From Megasphaera_A sueciensis (GTDB taxonomy: Bacteria > Bacillota > Negativicutes > Veillonellales > Megasphaeraceae): a stretch of 64,000 nucleotides of DNA. The notes beneath the pieces are model-generated. The model was not told where the DNA came from. It searched no databases and saw nothing but the letters and a program-made list of their open reading frames with translations. The stretch lies in NCBI RefSeq assembly GCF_050219315.1, contig NZ_CP116939.1, forward strand, positions 2,294,001 through 2,358,000, read 5' to 3'. This document shows positions 8,867-16,897 of the stretch, in pieces (positions within the stretch are counted from its first letter, which is position 1; every line of letters begins with the position of its first letter). A program made the position numbers and the translations under genes.

Positions 8867-8894
8867 TTGACAGATGAAAAAGTCATGGTATAAT
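8867..8894 (+). promoter_or_regulatory. Strong promoter of the second (orphan) T-box leader
   Basis: TTGACA at 8867-8872, 16-bp spacer, TATAAT at 8889-8894: both hexamers match consensus exactly. Transcription would start near 8900, right where the T-box leader begins. Confidence 0.8.
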
Positions 8895-8899
8895 TATCA

Positions 8900-9186
8900 C
8901 TAATGCTATACAGCGTGGATTGGGAAAGGTAAGGGAAATGTGAAAATTACAGAGAACTTGTTACATGGTGTGAGATAAAATGGAACATGCCGTGGAAATC
9001 TCCCGGAAGCTGCCAGCTGAATACCAAGGTTAGTAGATATGGCCGAGTGACAGTCGTTATCCTGGCAGGCATTAAACAAAGTTGTATTTTGGGATGATGT
9101 CAATAAGATGGCTGGATTTTCGGCAACAAGAGTGGTCGCAGAGTGCGTATGCTTTGTCTCTTACTAGAGAGATAAAGCGTATTTTT
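8900..9186 (+). ncRNA. Complete T-box leader with no gene behind it
   Basis: After the consensus promoter comes a T-box architecture: AGAGAACTTG...TGGTGTGAGA (stem I apex), a stem III region gttagtagatatggccgagt...cgttatcc near 9028-9062 that is typical of T-boxes, a degenerate T-box core aacaagagtggtcgcagag (9125-9143), and an intrinsic terminator with 11-bp arms (9151-9161 and 9168-9178) followed by TTTTT. The core departs from the usual GGGTGGTACCGCG but keeps TGG, which must pair with the tRNA end. The specifier is ambiguous (ATC or a neighbouring triplet near 9004-9008). No plus-strand gene follows for 13 kb; the next gene is convergent. Confidence 0.75.
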
Positions 9187-9429
9187 GTATTTAGATAATT
9201 TAAGCGGCGGATGATTGTCCGGTACGTTTTTGTTGAATATTTTTGCAGTTACAGTAAATTTTAAGACAATTGGAATTTCGTTTCCTTGTGCTGCAGGAGA
9301 GTTGCGGAAAGGTGTTTGGGGGTAGTTCATATAAGTGACATACGCAAAAGTGGATGTTTTTATTTTTGTATATATGATCAGTATGAGAAAATATTAAGTT
9401 AAGTTACACGTTTAACTTTAAAAAGTTTC
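9187..9429 (+). other. Gene-free stretch after the orphan T-box
   Basis: No convincing gene. The only notable frame is 17 codons from the ATG at 9211 (MIVRYVFVEYFCSYSKF, stop at 9262-9264), very rich in Phe and Tyr, without a good RBS. Near 9395-9420 there is a dyad (aagttacacg/tttaactt) upstream of the next promoter. Confidence 0.4.
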
Positions 9430-9458
9430 TTGACAAGTTTTATTAAAAAAATTATAAT
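9430..9458 (+). promoter_or_regulatory. Consensus promoter with no protein gene downstream
   Basis: TTGACA at 9430-9435, 17-bp spacer, TATAAT at 9453-9458: a perfect consensus sigma-A promoter. The next annotated gene on this strand is beyond 22 kb; a terminator-like hairpin lies 80-125 bp downstream. Confidence 0.75.
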
Positions 9459-9464
9459 AAGCTT

Positions 9465-9585
9465 CAATATTTCTTAATTGTATATCATTAACTGTTGCTT
9501 CCTTCCCAGTACAGCAATTAGTTAATCATATAATAATGAGGCTGATGCTCCGATTGATAGTATCCGGGGTATCAGCCTCATTCTA
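9465..9585 (+). ncRNA. Candidate small RNA with two hairpins
   Basis: A transcript from the perfect promoter at 9430-9458 would contain one imperfect hairpin (9487-9526, attaactgttgct pairing with agcaattagttaat) and then a strong 12-bp stem (9535-9546 with 9571-9582, aatgaggctgat and its complement). The second stem may act as bidirectional terminator for the convergent gene at 9629-10183. The T-run behind it is weak, so the 3' end is uncertain. Prediction only. Confidence 0.4.
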
Positions 9586-9628
9586 CTATTATGCTGCTGA
9601 CTGGCATATATACCGACTCATGCGGGTA

Positions 9629-10183
9629 TTACAAAGCGGTTGCCGCGTGTTTTATATCCGTGGGGATACGCTTGTAAGGAAGTTCTTTAAGCAGCTGGTC
9701 CATGGCATTGCGGAGGATTGTCGGAGGTTGGTTAAGGACAGATGCTTCATCACGGCTAAAGTTTCTGGTACTATATATGGTGAGCGTATCTTTTTGGCGA
9801 TCGTAAGCGTATATTGCTAAATGATAATTATATTCCGCAATCATTTCATCTTGTGCAAACAGATAATATTGTTGCCAGGACCAATGTTTCACTATGGGAA
9901 CCAAAAGGAGGTCGGCATTGTATTTTTGGGTCAGCTGGCGCAAACTTGTGGTGGAGATATTTTCAGGCGGTAAGATCACATTCGTTTCCAACTGTTCGTA
10001 ATAAGGCAGCCGGAAGAGTTCTTTGAGGCGTAGGATCATGTATCGGGAAACATCTTCTTGAGGTGACGTTTGGACAAGTATAACAGTACGCATAGAATCA
10101 AACATGGGAGGACTGCTCTCCTGAGCCAATGCAGAACCGGTCCATAGGAAGAGGCACAGAATGCAAAGTATAAGTTTTTTCAT
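9629..10183 (-). CDS. Small exported protein of unknown function
   Basis: The 184-residue product starts with a textbook signal peptide (MKKLILCILCLFLWTGSALA, cleavage before QESSP) and has no further membrane span. The start at 10183 is chosen because GAAGGTG sits six bases upstream; a longer frame from 10255 would bury the signal peptide. The mature part has RTVILVQTSPQEDVSRYM, a mixed alpha/beta look (YNADLLLVPIVKHWSW) and a C-terminal NAMDQLLKELPY segment. That layout resembles small periplasmic proteins with a GNA1162/TolB-N-like fold, where YNADLLLVP would be a core strand, but this is weak. No lipobox cysteine at the cleavage site. I do not recognise the family. Single gene between a hairpin at 9535-9582 and the radical SAM gene. 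Confidence 0.75.
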   Translation of the reverse strand: MKKLILCILCLFLWTGSALAQESSPPMFDSMRTVILVQTSPQEDVSRYMILRLKELFRLPYYEQLETNVILPPENISTTSLRQLTQKYNADLLLVPIVKHWSWQQYYLFAQDEMIAEYNYHLAIYAYDRQKDTLTIYSTRNFSRDEASVLNQPPTILRNAMDQLLKELPYKRIPTDIKHAATAL

Positions 10184-10354
10184 GATTTTCACCTTCAGAT
10201 AAAATTTACATATAGCATCTTCTATTGATTGGAAAAATGTTTCGTATATCTGCATAAATATTAATTATAAAACAGCGGTAAATTATGAATTATTTTACTG
10301 CTTCATGCATTTTCGGGGGAATCCCATAATATAGTTGTTATAAATAATACCTAA

Positions 10355-11242
10355 TTAAAAATTTCCGGTATCATTTAGCAGTGGAATAGTATCATCGGCT
10401 TGAGTGAGTAGTGGTTTTATTTGAAGCAGCATTTTTTCTTTATCCATTGGCAATGTGCCGCCTACGGGATACAGGTTAGAAACATGATTGCTTCTGAAAA
10501 TGCAAGGATTTTTCATGTGGGTGTTAGCTAGGATAGTATATAATTCTTGAAGAAATCCGTGTTCGGTCAAAGGAGTAAAAGTACCGCGTATTACTTCCTG
10601 ATATAAAGAAACTTGTGGTGGGATAATCAGTGATAAAGCGCTGAGCATAGTGGGGTTTATAGCAGACACTACGTTTGCTGTATGGAGAGCATGCTGCTCT
10701 GTCCAGGCTTGTCCGCCAAGGCCCAATAGAATCATGGTGGAAAGTTTCATACCTGCATCCATAGCCTTTCGGCCGGCACGAATTGTTATTGCGGCAGTTG
10801 TTCCTTTACATACTTGCTGCAACACTTCGTCATCACCGCTCTCTATGCCCATATACAGAATGTGTAGCCCTGCTTCATGCAGACGCTGCAACTCCAGTGG
10901 GGTTTTGCGATCCAGGTCAGACGGCGTGGCATAGGCGCCAATGCGTGTAAGTGAAGGAAAAGCAGTGTAACATTTTTTAATAATTTGCAATAATTGATCA
11001 GTTGGCAGAATGAGGGCATCTCCATCGGCAAGAAAAAGCCGGCGTATACAAGGGTAGGCAGCGGCTCCCCTTGTAATAACTTCATCAATTTCCTGCATTG
11101 TTCGTATACGGAAACGGGAGTTTTTATACATAGGGCAAAAAGTGCATGTATTATGAGAACAACCGATAGTTACTCTTAAAATAAAGCTTTTAGCTTCACT
11201 GGGAGGACGAAATACCAAGCCCTCTGCGTCATCGATAAGCAT
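10355..11242 (-). CDS. Radical SAM protein
   Basis: The product (about 295 residues) has the iron-sulfur/SAM cysteine motif as CSHNTCTFC (CX4CX2C) near residue 30, the spacing seen in Elp3-like and some YgiQ/HemN-like radical SAM proteins, followed by MYKNSRFRIRT. Further landmarks are LFLADGDALILPT (GGE-like and beta-strand 3 region), IGAYATPSDL, LYMGIESGDDEVL (SAM ribose contact) and STMILLGLGGQ. The start at 11242 follows AAAGGA; an upstream extension to 11374 would overlap gltB and lacks an RBS. It is downstream of gltB on the same strand, but a terminator hairpin lies between. Reaction unknown; no extra auxiliary cluster cysteines are seen, so a simple methylthio or SPASM-type maturase is unlikely. 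Confidence 0.85.
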   Translation of the reverse strand: MLIDDAEGLVFRPPSEAKSFILRVTIGCSHNTCTFCPMYKNSRFRIRTMQEIDEVITRGAAAYPCIRRLFLADGDALILPTDQLLQIIKKCYTAFPSLTRIGAYATPSDLDRKTPLELQRLHEAGLHILYMGIESGDDEVLQQVCKGTTAAITIRAGRKAMDAGMKLSTMILLGLGGQAWTEQHALHTANVVSAINPTMLSALSLIIPPQVSLYQEVIRGTFTPLTEHGFLQELYTILANTHMKNPCIFRSNHVSNLYPVGGTLPMDKEKMLLQIKPLLTQADDTIPLLNDTGNF

Positions 11243-11296
11243 ACAATCATCCTTTCTAATTTTATGATATGATTCTATTATATCATAACTACAAAG

Positions 11297-11334
11297 CAGA
11301 CCCGCTGAACAAAATATATTTTTCAGCGGGTCTG
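11297..11334 (-). terminator. Terminator after gltB
   Basis: Perfect 12-bp arms cagacccgctga (11297-11308) and its complement (11323-11334) directly after the gltB stop codon at 11346. Confidence 0.65.
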
Positions 11335-11345
11335 TTGTGAAATAT

Positions 11346-14300
11346 TTATCTTGCATGTTTTTGAGTAAAGGCAATCATCTGGGCTTCTTCTGAGGTATGA
11401 CCATCCGCTTCGGCTTGGACAATAAGTCCTAATATTTCTTCATAGGCTGCGGGAATGACTTTTGTGATACGTCCTACTGTTTCTGTCCAATTATCTAAGA
11501 GGCGTCCGCCAAGATCACTTCCTGTATAAGTTACATGGTTTTCCAGCATATGGTGAACCAGATGCTGCTCTGTTTCATCGGTTAAATCTTTGAGCAGTAC
11601 TAAGTCGTGGTTACATAGGGATGGTTCCAAGTCCAGGACATAAGCAATGCCGCCGGACATTCCTGCCGCAAAATTTTGACCGGTTTTGCCGAGAATAAGT
11701 ACGCAGCCTCCTGTCATGTATTCACAGCCGTGATTTCCAATACCTTCGACAACAGCAGAAATGCCACTATTGCGGACGCAGAACCGTTCTCCGGCAATAC
11801 CGTTGATGTATGCCTCTCCATTTGTTGCACCATAGAAAGCTACATTGCCGATGATGATATTGTCTTCAGCAAGGAATTCAGCTTCCCGCGGCGGATAAAC
11901 GATAATTTTTCCACCGGAAAGGCCTTTTCCTAGATAATCATTGGCATCACCTTCCAATTCCAGTGTCAAACCTTTAGGGATAAAAGCTCCAAAGCTTTGA
12001 CCGGCAGAACCAACAAAAGATAGTTTTATGGTATCTTCTGCAAGCCCCGCTTCCCCGTAACGGCGGGAAATTTCACTTCCTAACAAGGTTCCAGTGACAC
12101 GGTCTGTGTTTTTGATACGCAAACGTGAACGGATATGTTTTTGCTGAGCCAGCGCAGGGCGGCACATACGAACAAGTTTACTCATGTCTAGTGTGTTATC
12201 TATGTTGTGATCTTGTGGTTTGGTAAAATGATGGCCTACACTGCTATCGGTATAGGGACGAAATAAAAGATTTTCTAAACTGATAGTAGCAGCTTTCCAA
12301 TTTGCTATATTTTCTTTTTGTTTTAAACGATCGTATCGTCCCACCATATCACCAATAGTATGAAAGCCGAGTCGAGCCATAATTTCTCGGAGATCCTGGG
12401 CAATAAATCGCATGAAATTAATAATATATTCGGGTTTTCCTTTGAATTTTTTGCGCAGTTTTTCATTCTGTGTGCAGACTCCGTAGGGACATGTATTCAT
12501 ATGGCAGACACGAAGCATATGACAGCCAATGGCAATGAGCGGAGCGGTACCAAAACCAAATAATTCAGCACCAAATAAAGCGGCAATAGCTACATCACGG
12601 CCAGTAAGTAATTTACCGTCCACTTCCAACATAACGCGGTCACGCAGCTGATTAAGAAGTAATGTTTGTTGCACTTCTGAAAGACCTAATTCCCAAGGAA
12701 GTCCGGTGTGACGTAAACTGGTACGTGGAGAAGCGCCTGTTCCTCCGTCATAACCGCTGACGAGAATCGCATCTGCTTTGGCCTTGACTACACCTGCAGC
12801 AATAGTTCCGATACCTGCTCCAGACGTTAGTTTTACACTGATGCGAGCCAAACGGTTAGCATTTTTTAAGTCGAAAATCAACTCTGCTAAATCTTCGATA
12901 GAGTAGATATCATGATGAGGCGGTGGAGAAATCAGGGATACCCCGGTTGTAGCATGACGAGTTTTGGCAATATCAGGGTATACTTTATTTCCCGGTAGGT
13001 GACCACCTTCTCCAGGTTTTGCTCCTTGTGCGCATTTGATTTGCAATTCCCGGGCATGAACCAAATAATTGCTGGTGACGCCAAAACGTGCAGAAGCAAC
13101 TTGCTTGATTTGATCATTCGTGTTATCTCCATTTGGCCGCCGTTCAAATCGAGAGGGATCTTCGCCGCCTTCACCCGTATTACTCATACCGCCGAGACGA
13201 TTCATAGCAATGGCAATACATTCATGGGCTTCTTTACTGAGAGCGCCATAACTCATGGCACCGGTACGGAAGCGTTTTACTATAGTATCTACTGATTCTA
13301 CTTCTTCAATAGGGATACTGCAACCCGTAGGATAGTCAAATTCAAGAAGGTCACGCAGGCGGAACATGGCTGCATCATTTACTTTATGAGAATATTCTTT
13401 ATAAAGTCCGTAATCGTTGGTCTGACATGCTTTTTGCAAAAGTTGGACAGTTTCCGGATCAATGATATGCGGCTGTCCACCTTTATGATACATATAAAAG
13501 TCGCCGGTTGGAAGAGTATTGGTGTTTTCCTCGTATGCATTAGCATGACGGATTTCATTTTCTTTAGCGATTTCCGCAATTCCGATTCCTTCGATGCGAG
13601 AAGGAGTATTCACAAAGTATTTATTGATAAGATCCTTTTTGATTCCCACAGCCTCAAATATCTGTGCACCGTGGTAGCTGTGAATCGTAGAAATACCCAT
13701 TTTAGACATAACGGCAAGAATACCATTGACAGCAGCTCTGATATAATTGTTCTTAGCTGTCGAATAGTCCATCTTTGGTAATTTCTTTTTTTGCATTAAT
13801 TCTTTAATTGTTTCTAGTGCTAAATATGGATTAATGGCAGTTATACCATATCCGATAAGGGCGCAAAAATGATGGACTTCACGCGGTTCACCGGATTCTA
13901 ATATAAGACCTACGTCGGAGCGTACCGTTTTTTTAATAAGGTAATTGTGCAGTGCAGCAGAGGCTAGAAGAGCGGGAATAGCCGCCATACGGGAATTGAC
14001 GCCGCGATCTGATAAAATTAAGATGTTGGCTCCGTTTTTAATGGCCTTTAATGCATCAATGCACAAGGATTCAATGGCTGTTTCCATTGCTTCGGGCCCG
14101 CCGTTGACAGGATAAAGCATAGAAATAGTGGCTGAACGAAGTTTGGGTGTAAGGAGAGATTTAATAATCGACATTTGTTCATTTGTTAAAATGGGTTGTT
14201 TCATAAACAGCGCGGCAGTTCCAGATTCATTGGGATCCATGATATTAGCAACATTTCCACACATGACGATGGGTGATGTAACCGTATTTTCACGTACCCC

Positions 14301-15914
14301 GTCAATAGGCGGATTAGTTACTTGCGCAAAATTTTCTTTAAAATAGTCATATAAAAGCTGTGGTTGTTCGGACAACACGGCTAATGGGACGTCTACGCCC
14401 ATAGAATCAATAGCATGTTTTCCGTCGCGGGCCATAGGCAAGATAATTTTGTCCATATCTTCTTGTGTATATCCGAATACTTTTTCCTGTTCCTTAATAT
14501 CATAGGGGATTAAATTATCGTTGTCGGCCATGTCACGGTCTTCCATCAGTTTATCCAAATCGACGATATGATCCTTATACCATTCCCCATATGGATGTTC
14601 TGAAGCAATTTGATGTTTGATTTCATCATCGTCAATAATACGTTTTTGATGAGTATCAACCAGCAACATTTTTCCGGGTTCCAAGCGCCCTTTATAAAGA
14701 ATATTGCGTTGATCAATATTGACAGTTCCTACTTCAGAACTTACAATGACCCGATCGTCCTTTGTTACATAATAACGAGTGGGGCGAAGACCATTTCGGT
14801 CGAGCATACCACCAATAACGACACCATCGCAAAAAGCGATAGCTGCGGGTCCATCCCATGGTTCCATCATAAAATTATGATAACGATAAAAATCTCGTTT
14901 TTCCTGACTCATAAGAGAATCTTTTTCCCAAGGTTCAGGAATCATCATCATCATAGCGTGTGGCAAAGAATGTCCGGTCATATACAGATATTCCAAGCAA
15001 TTATCAAACATGGCAGAGTCACTGCCACTGTCATCAACAACAGGGAACACTTTTTCTAAGTCTGGAAAAAGCGGAGATTGTGATTTGCTTTCGCGGGCAT
15101 TAAGCCAGTTGATATTACCTTGGATGGTGTTGATTTCACCATTATGAACAATATAACGATTCGGATGAGCCCGGGCCCAGCTGGGGAAGGTATTAGTACT
15201 AAAACGTGAATGGACAAGAGCCATGGCTGTAGTAAAGTCTAAATCAGATAAGTCCAGATAAAAATGACGCAATTGCAAGGAGGTAAGCATTCCTTTATAT
15301 ACAATAGTCCGGGAGGATAAACTGGCAATATAAAAATCAGTTCCCATTGACTGGCTTTCCGGAATAATCTCTTTTTCTGCTAATTTGCGGATAACGTATA
15401 ATTTTCGTTCAAAATCCATTTGTGTTTGTATTTCTGGGCTTTTTTTGATAAATACTTGTAAAAAGCGAGGTCGAACATTTTTTGCAATATTTCCGATTAA
15501 GCTTTCGTCAATAGGAACTTCACGCCAGCCCAGAATAGATTGTCCTTCGGAACGAACAATTTTTTCGAATGCGGCAATTTGTTTTTTTCGGAAATTCTCA
15601 TATCGATGTGCAAAAATCATTCCCACACCATATTCGCCTTCGGCGGGCAAGGAAAATCCTAGGACTTCGCATTCACGACAAAAAAATTGATGCGGAATCT
15701 GCACCAAAATACCAGCACCATCACCACTTTTTGCGTCGGCACCTTCGGCACCGCGGTGTTTTAGATTCTCTAAGATGGACAGTGCATCATCAATGATATC
15801 ATATGTTTTTTCTCCTTTAATATTAACGACAAAACCGATGCCGCAGGCATCATGTTCATAGGAGGGATCATAAAGCCCTTGCGGGGCTGGTAAATCGCGC
15901 ATTTTTTTATACAT
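11346..15914 (-). CDS. gltB: Glutamate synthase, large (alpha) subunit
   Basis: Transfers the amide nitrogen of glutamine to 2-oxoglutarate, giving two glutamates. At 1522 residues it is the usual length. A short propeptide precedes HDACGIGF, where Cys24 becomes the N-terminal nucleophile of the class II glutaminase domain (about 24-430); then the central domain, the FMN-binding synthase barrel (about 850-1200, with GEGGEDPSRFERRPNGD and KPGEGGHLPG), the 3Fe-4S cysteines in CHMLRVCHMNTCPYGVC (about 1130-1145), and the C-terminal GXGXG beta-helix (GEAYINGIAGERFCVRNSG). Start at 15914 has AGGAGGT nine bases upstream. No gltD small subunit is adjacent, so electrons must come from a subunit encoded elsewhere or from ferredoxin; residues deciding between NADPH- and ferredoxin-type were not resolved. 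The leader carries an attenuator-type hairpin. Confidence 0.95.
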   Translation of the reverse strand: MYKKMRDLPAPQGLYDPSYEHDACGIGFVVNIKGEKTYDIIDDALSILENLKHRGAEGADAKSGDGAGILVQIPHQFFCRECEVLGFSLPAEGEYGVGMIFAHRYENFRKKQIAAFEKIVRSEGQSILGWREVPIDESLIGNIAKNVRPRFLQVFIKKSPEIQTQMDFERKLYVIRKLAEKEIIPESQSMGTDFYIASLSSRTIVYKGMLTSLQLRHFYLDLSDLDFTTAMALVHSRFSTNTFPSWARAHPNRYIVHNGEINTIQGNINWLNARESKSQSPLFPDLEKVFPVVDDSGSDSAMFDNCLEYLYMTGHSLPHAMMMMIPEPWEKDSLMSQEKRDFYRYHNFMMEPWDGPAAIAFCDGVVIGGMLDRNGLRPTRYYVTKDDRVIVSSEVGTVNIDQRNILYKGRLEPGKMLLVDTHQKRIIDDDEIKHQIASEHPYGEWYKDHIVDLDKLMEDRDMADNDNLIPYDIKEQEKVFGYTQEDMDKIILPMARDGKHAIDSMGVDVPLAVLSEQPQLLYDYFKENFAQVTNPPIDGVRENTVTSPIVMCGNVANIMDPNESGTAALFMKQPILTNEQMSIIKSLLTPKLRSATISMLYPVNGGPEAMETAIESLCIDALKAIKNGANILILSDRGVNSRMAAIPALLASAALHNYLIKKTVRSDVGLILESGEPREVHHFCALIGYGITAINPYLALETIKELMQKKKLPKMDYSTAKNNYIRAAVNGILAVMSKMGISTIHSYHGAQIFEAVGIKKDLINKYFVNTPSRIEGIGIAEIAKENEIRHANAYEENTNTLPTGDFYMYHKGGQPHIIDPETVQLLQKACQTNDYGLYKEYSHKVNDAAMFRLRDLLEFDYPTGCSIPIEEVESVDTIVKRFRTGAMSYGALSKEAHECIAIAMNRLGGMSNTGEGGEDPSRFERRPNGDNTNDQIKQVASARFGVTSNYLVHARELQIKCAQGAKPGEGGHLPGNKVYPDIAKTRHATTGVSLISPPPHHDIYSIEDLAELIFDLKNANRLARISVKLTSGAGIGTIAAGVVKAKADAILVSGYDGGTGASPRTSLRHTGLPWELGLSEVQQTLLLNQLRDRVMLEVDGKLLTGRDVAIAALFGAELFGFGTAPLIAIGCHMLRVCHMNTCPYGVCTQNEKLRKKFKGKPEYIINFMRFIAQDLREIMARLGFHTIGDMVGRYDRLKQKENIANWKAATISLENLLFRPYTDSSVGHHFTKPQDHNIDNTLDMSKLVRMCRPALAQQKHIRSRLRIKNTDRVTGTLLGSEISRRYGEAGLAEDTIKLSFVGSAGQSFGAFIPKGLTLELEGDANDYLGKGLSGGKIIVYPPREAEFLAEDNIIIGNVAFYGATNGEAYINGIAGERFCVRNSGISAVVEGIGNHGCEYMTGGCVLILGKTGQNFAAGMSGGIAYVLDLEPSLCNHDLVLLKDLTDETEQHLVHHMLENHVTYTGSDLGGRLLDNWTETVGRITKVIPAAYEEILGLIVQAEADGHTSEEAQMIAFTQKHAR

Positions 15915-15939
15915 GGAATCCGTACCTCCTTTTGATGGT

Positions 15940-15988
15940 AAAAAAATAGCCGGACGCGGGGCAGCATTACGGCTGACGGTCGTCCGAC
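15940..15988 (-). terminator. Attenuator-like terminator in the gltB leader
   Basis: On the minus strand gtcggacg (15988-15981) pairs with cgtccggc (15956-15949) and is followed by TATTTTTTTA, ending 25 bp before the gltB start codon. Between promoter and start codon, this can only act as a conditional terminator. A possible upstream frame with a GAAGGGG RBS starts at 15991 and overlaps the gltB start. Confidence 0.55.
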
Positions 15989-16042
15989 CATGGTATTCCC
16001 CTTCTTTGGAAAAAATAATTTTATTATTTAAACGTAGTACTG

Positions 16043-16071
16043 ATTATAAGCAATTATTGCTATAAATGCAA
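16043..16071 (-). promoter_or_regulatory. gltB promoter
   Basis: On the minus strand TTGCAT (16071-16066), 17-bp spacer, TATAAT (16048-16043). It gives a leader of about 120 nt before the gltB ATG. Confidence 0.65.
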
Positions 16072-16187
16072 GCGTTTTTAGGGAAATAATATTGTATACA
16101 TTCATTTTTTAATAAAACAACAAACAAAATAGATTATTTTTAGATTTTTATCATTAAAAGCTAAAAATGTAATTAAATACATGCATT

Positions 16188-16889
16188 TTAATCATGCCTA
16201 TTTTGTCCTATCCATTCAGTAAATTGCTGACGGAATTTACCAGCACCGCCATTTGCGGGATGGCGCATTAAAGAAACATCAAAACCCGCTTGTTTAAGAG
16301 TAGTAAACGCTTTTTTACCGATAGTGCCAATGGTGATATTTGGCGGACACATATGCAGTAATTGATGTGTATACCTTAACCCGTCCATTAATTCTTCTTC
16401 CGTTGGCGTACGGTTTGTAAAAGACGAGTTTTTATGGGGGTGGAAAGGAAATATATTCCATAGAAGCACCTCTTCAGGAGACAGGTCATTATCAATAATA
16501 GAACCCCAGATATAAGTATCTGTCGGTTCATTCATTCCATCACGGTGCTGTGGAAGACTTGTCATAAGCGGGCAGTCGGGATGACTTGTACGGCGTCCTG
16601 TATGGCCTAATATCATTGTACTGGTGATTTGCTTATGCTTGTTTAAGAGCATTCGTTCACAAGTAAGAGCAATCCCTGTGAAACGGCAACCTTGATAACC
16701 GGCAGCTTCAGCAATAAAAAGATATTTAGCGCGATTTATGCGGCGCATTATATATTCTTCCAGTTGACAGCTGCGAATATGCGGGGCATCGGAGCTGATG
16801 TCACATGTATCATCATAAGAAGACCAAGGATTGAACACTTGATCATGTTTATATTTTTTCAGGTTTTCCATAAAGGTAGAAAGTAACAT
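16188..16889 (-). CDS. Uracil-DNA glycosylase superfamily protein
   Basis: The 233-residue product has the superfamily layout: a water-activating/nucleotide loop equivalent in IAEAAGYQGCRFTGIALTCER (Gln/Gly/Cys at the active-site loop), LWNIFPFHPH in the middle, and the late RHPANGGAGKFR corresponding to the HPS(P/A) DNA-intercalation motif. It has no cluster of four cysteines for the 4Fe-4S of family 4/5 enzymes, so it is closer to the small Firmicute UDG-like group of unassigned specificity. RBS TAGGAG six bases before the ATG at 16889. It starts 8 bp after the ArnT-like gene and is the last gene of the envelope cluster; a function in base-excision repair is expected from the fold and has no visible tie to its neighbours. 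Confidence 0.7.
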   Translation of the reverse strand: MLLSTFMENLKKYKHDQVFNPWSSYDDTCDISSDAPHIRSCQLEEYIMRRINRAKYLFIAEAAGYQGCRFTGIALTCERMLLNKHKQITSTMILGHTGRRTSHPDCPLMTSLPQHRDGMNEPTDTYIWGSIIDNDLSPEEVLLWNIFPFHPHKNSSFTNRTPTEEELMDGLRYTHQLLHMCPPNITIGTIGKKAFTTLKQAGFDVSLMRHPANGGAGKFRQQFTEWIGQNRHD

Positions 16890-16897
16890 GATAACTC

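Noticed and set aside
8906..9103. Minus-strand frame of 65 codons over the orphan T-box
   Set aside because: The plus strand is a structured RNA with promoter and terminator; no RBS or motif on the minus strand.
15770..15991. 73-codon frame overlapping the gltB start
   Set aside because: Has a plausible RBS, but the product has no protein-like pattern; kept only as a possible element of the leader control, not as a gene.
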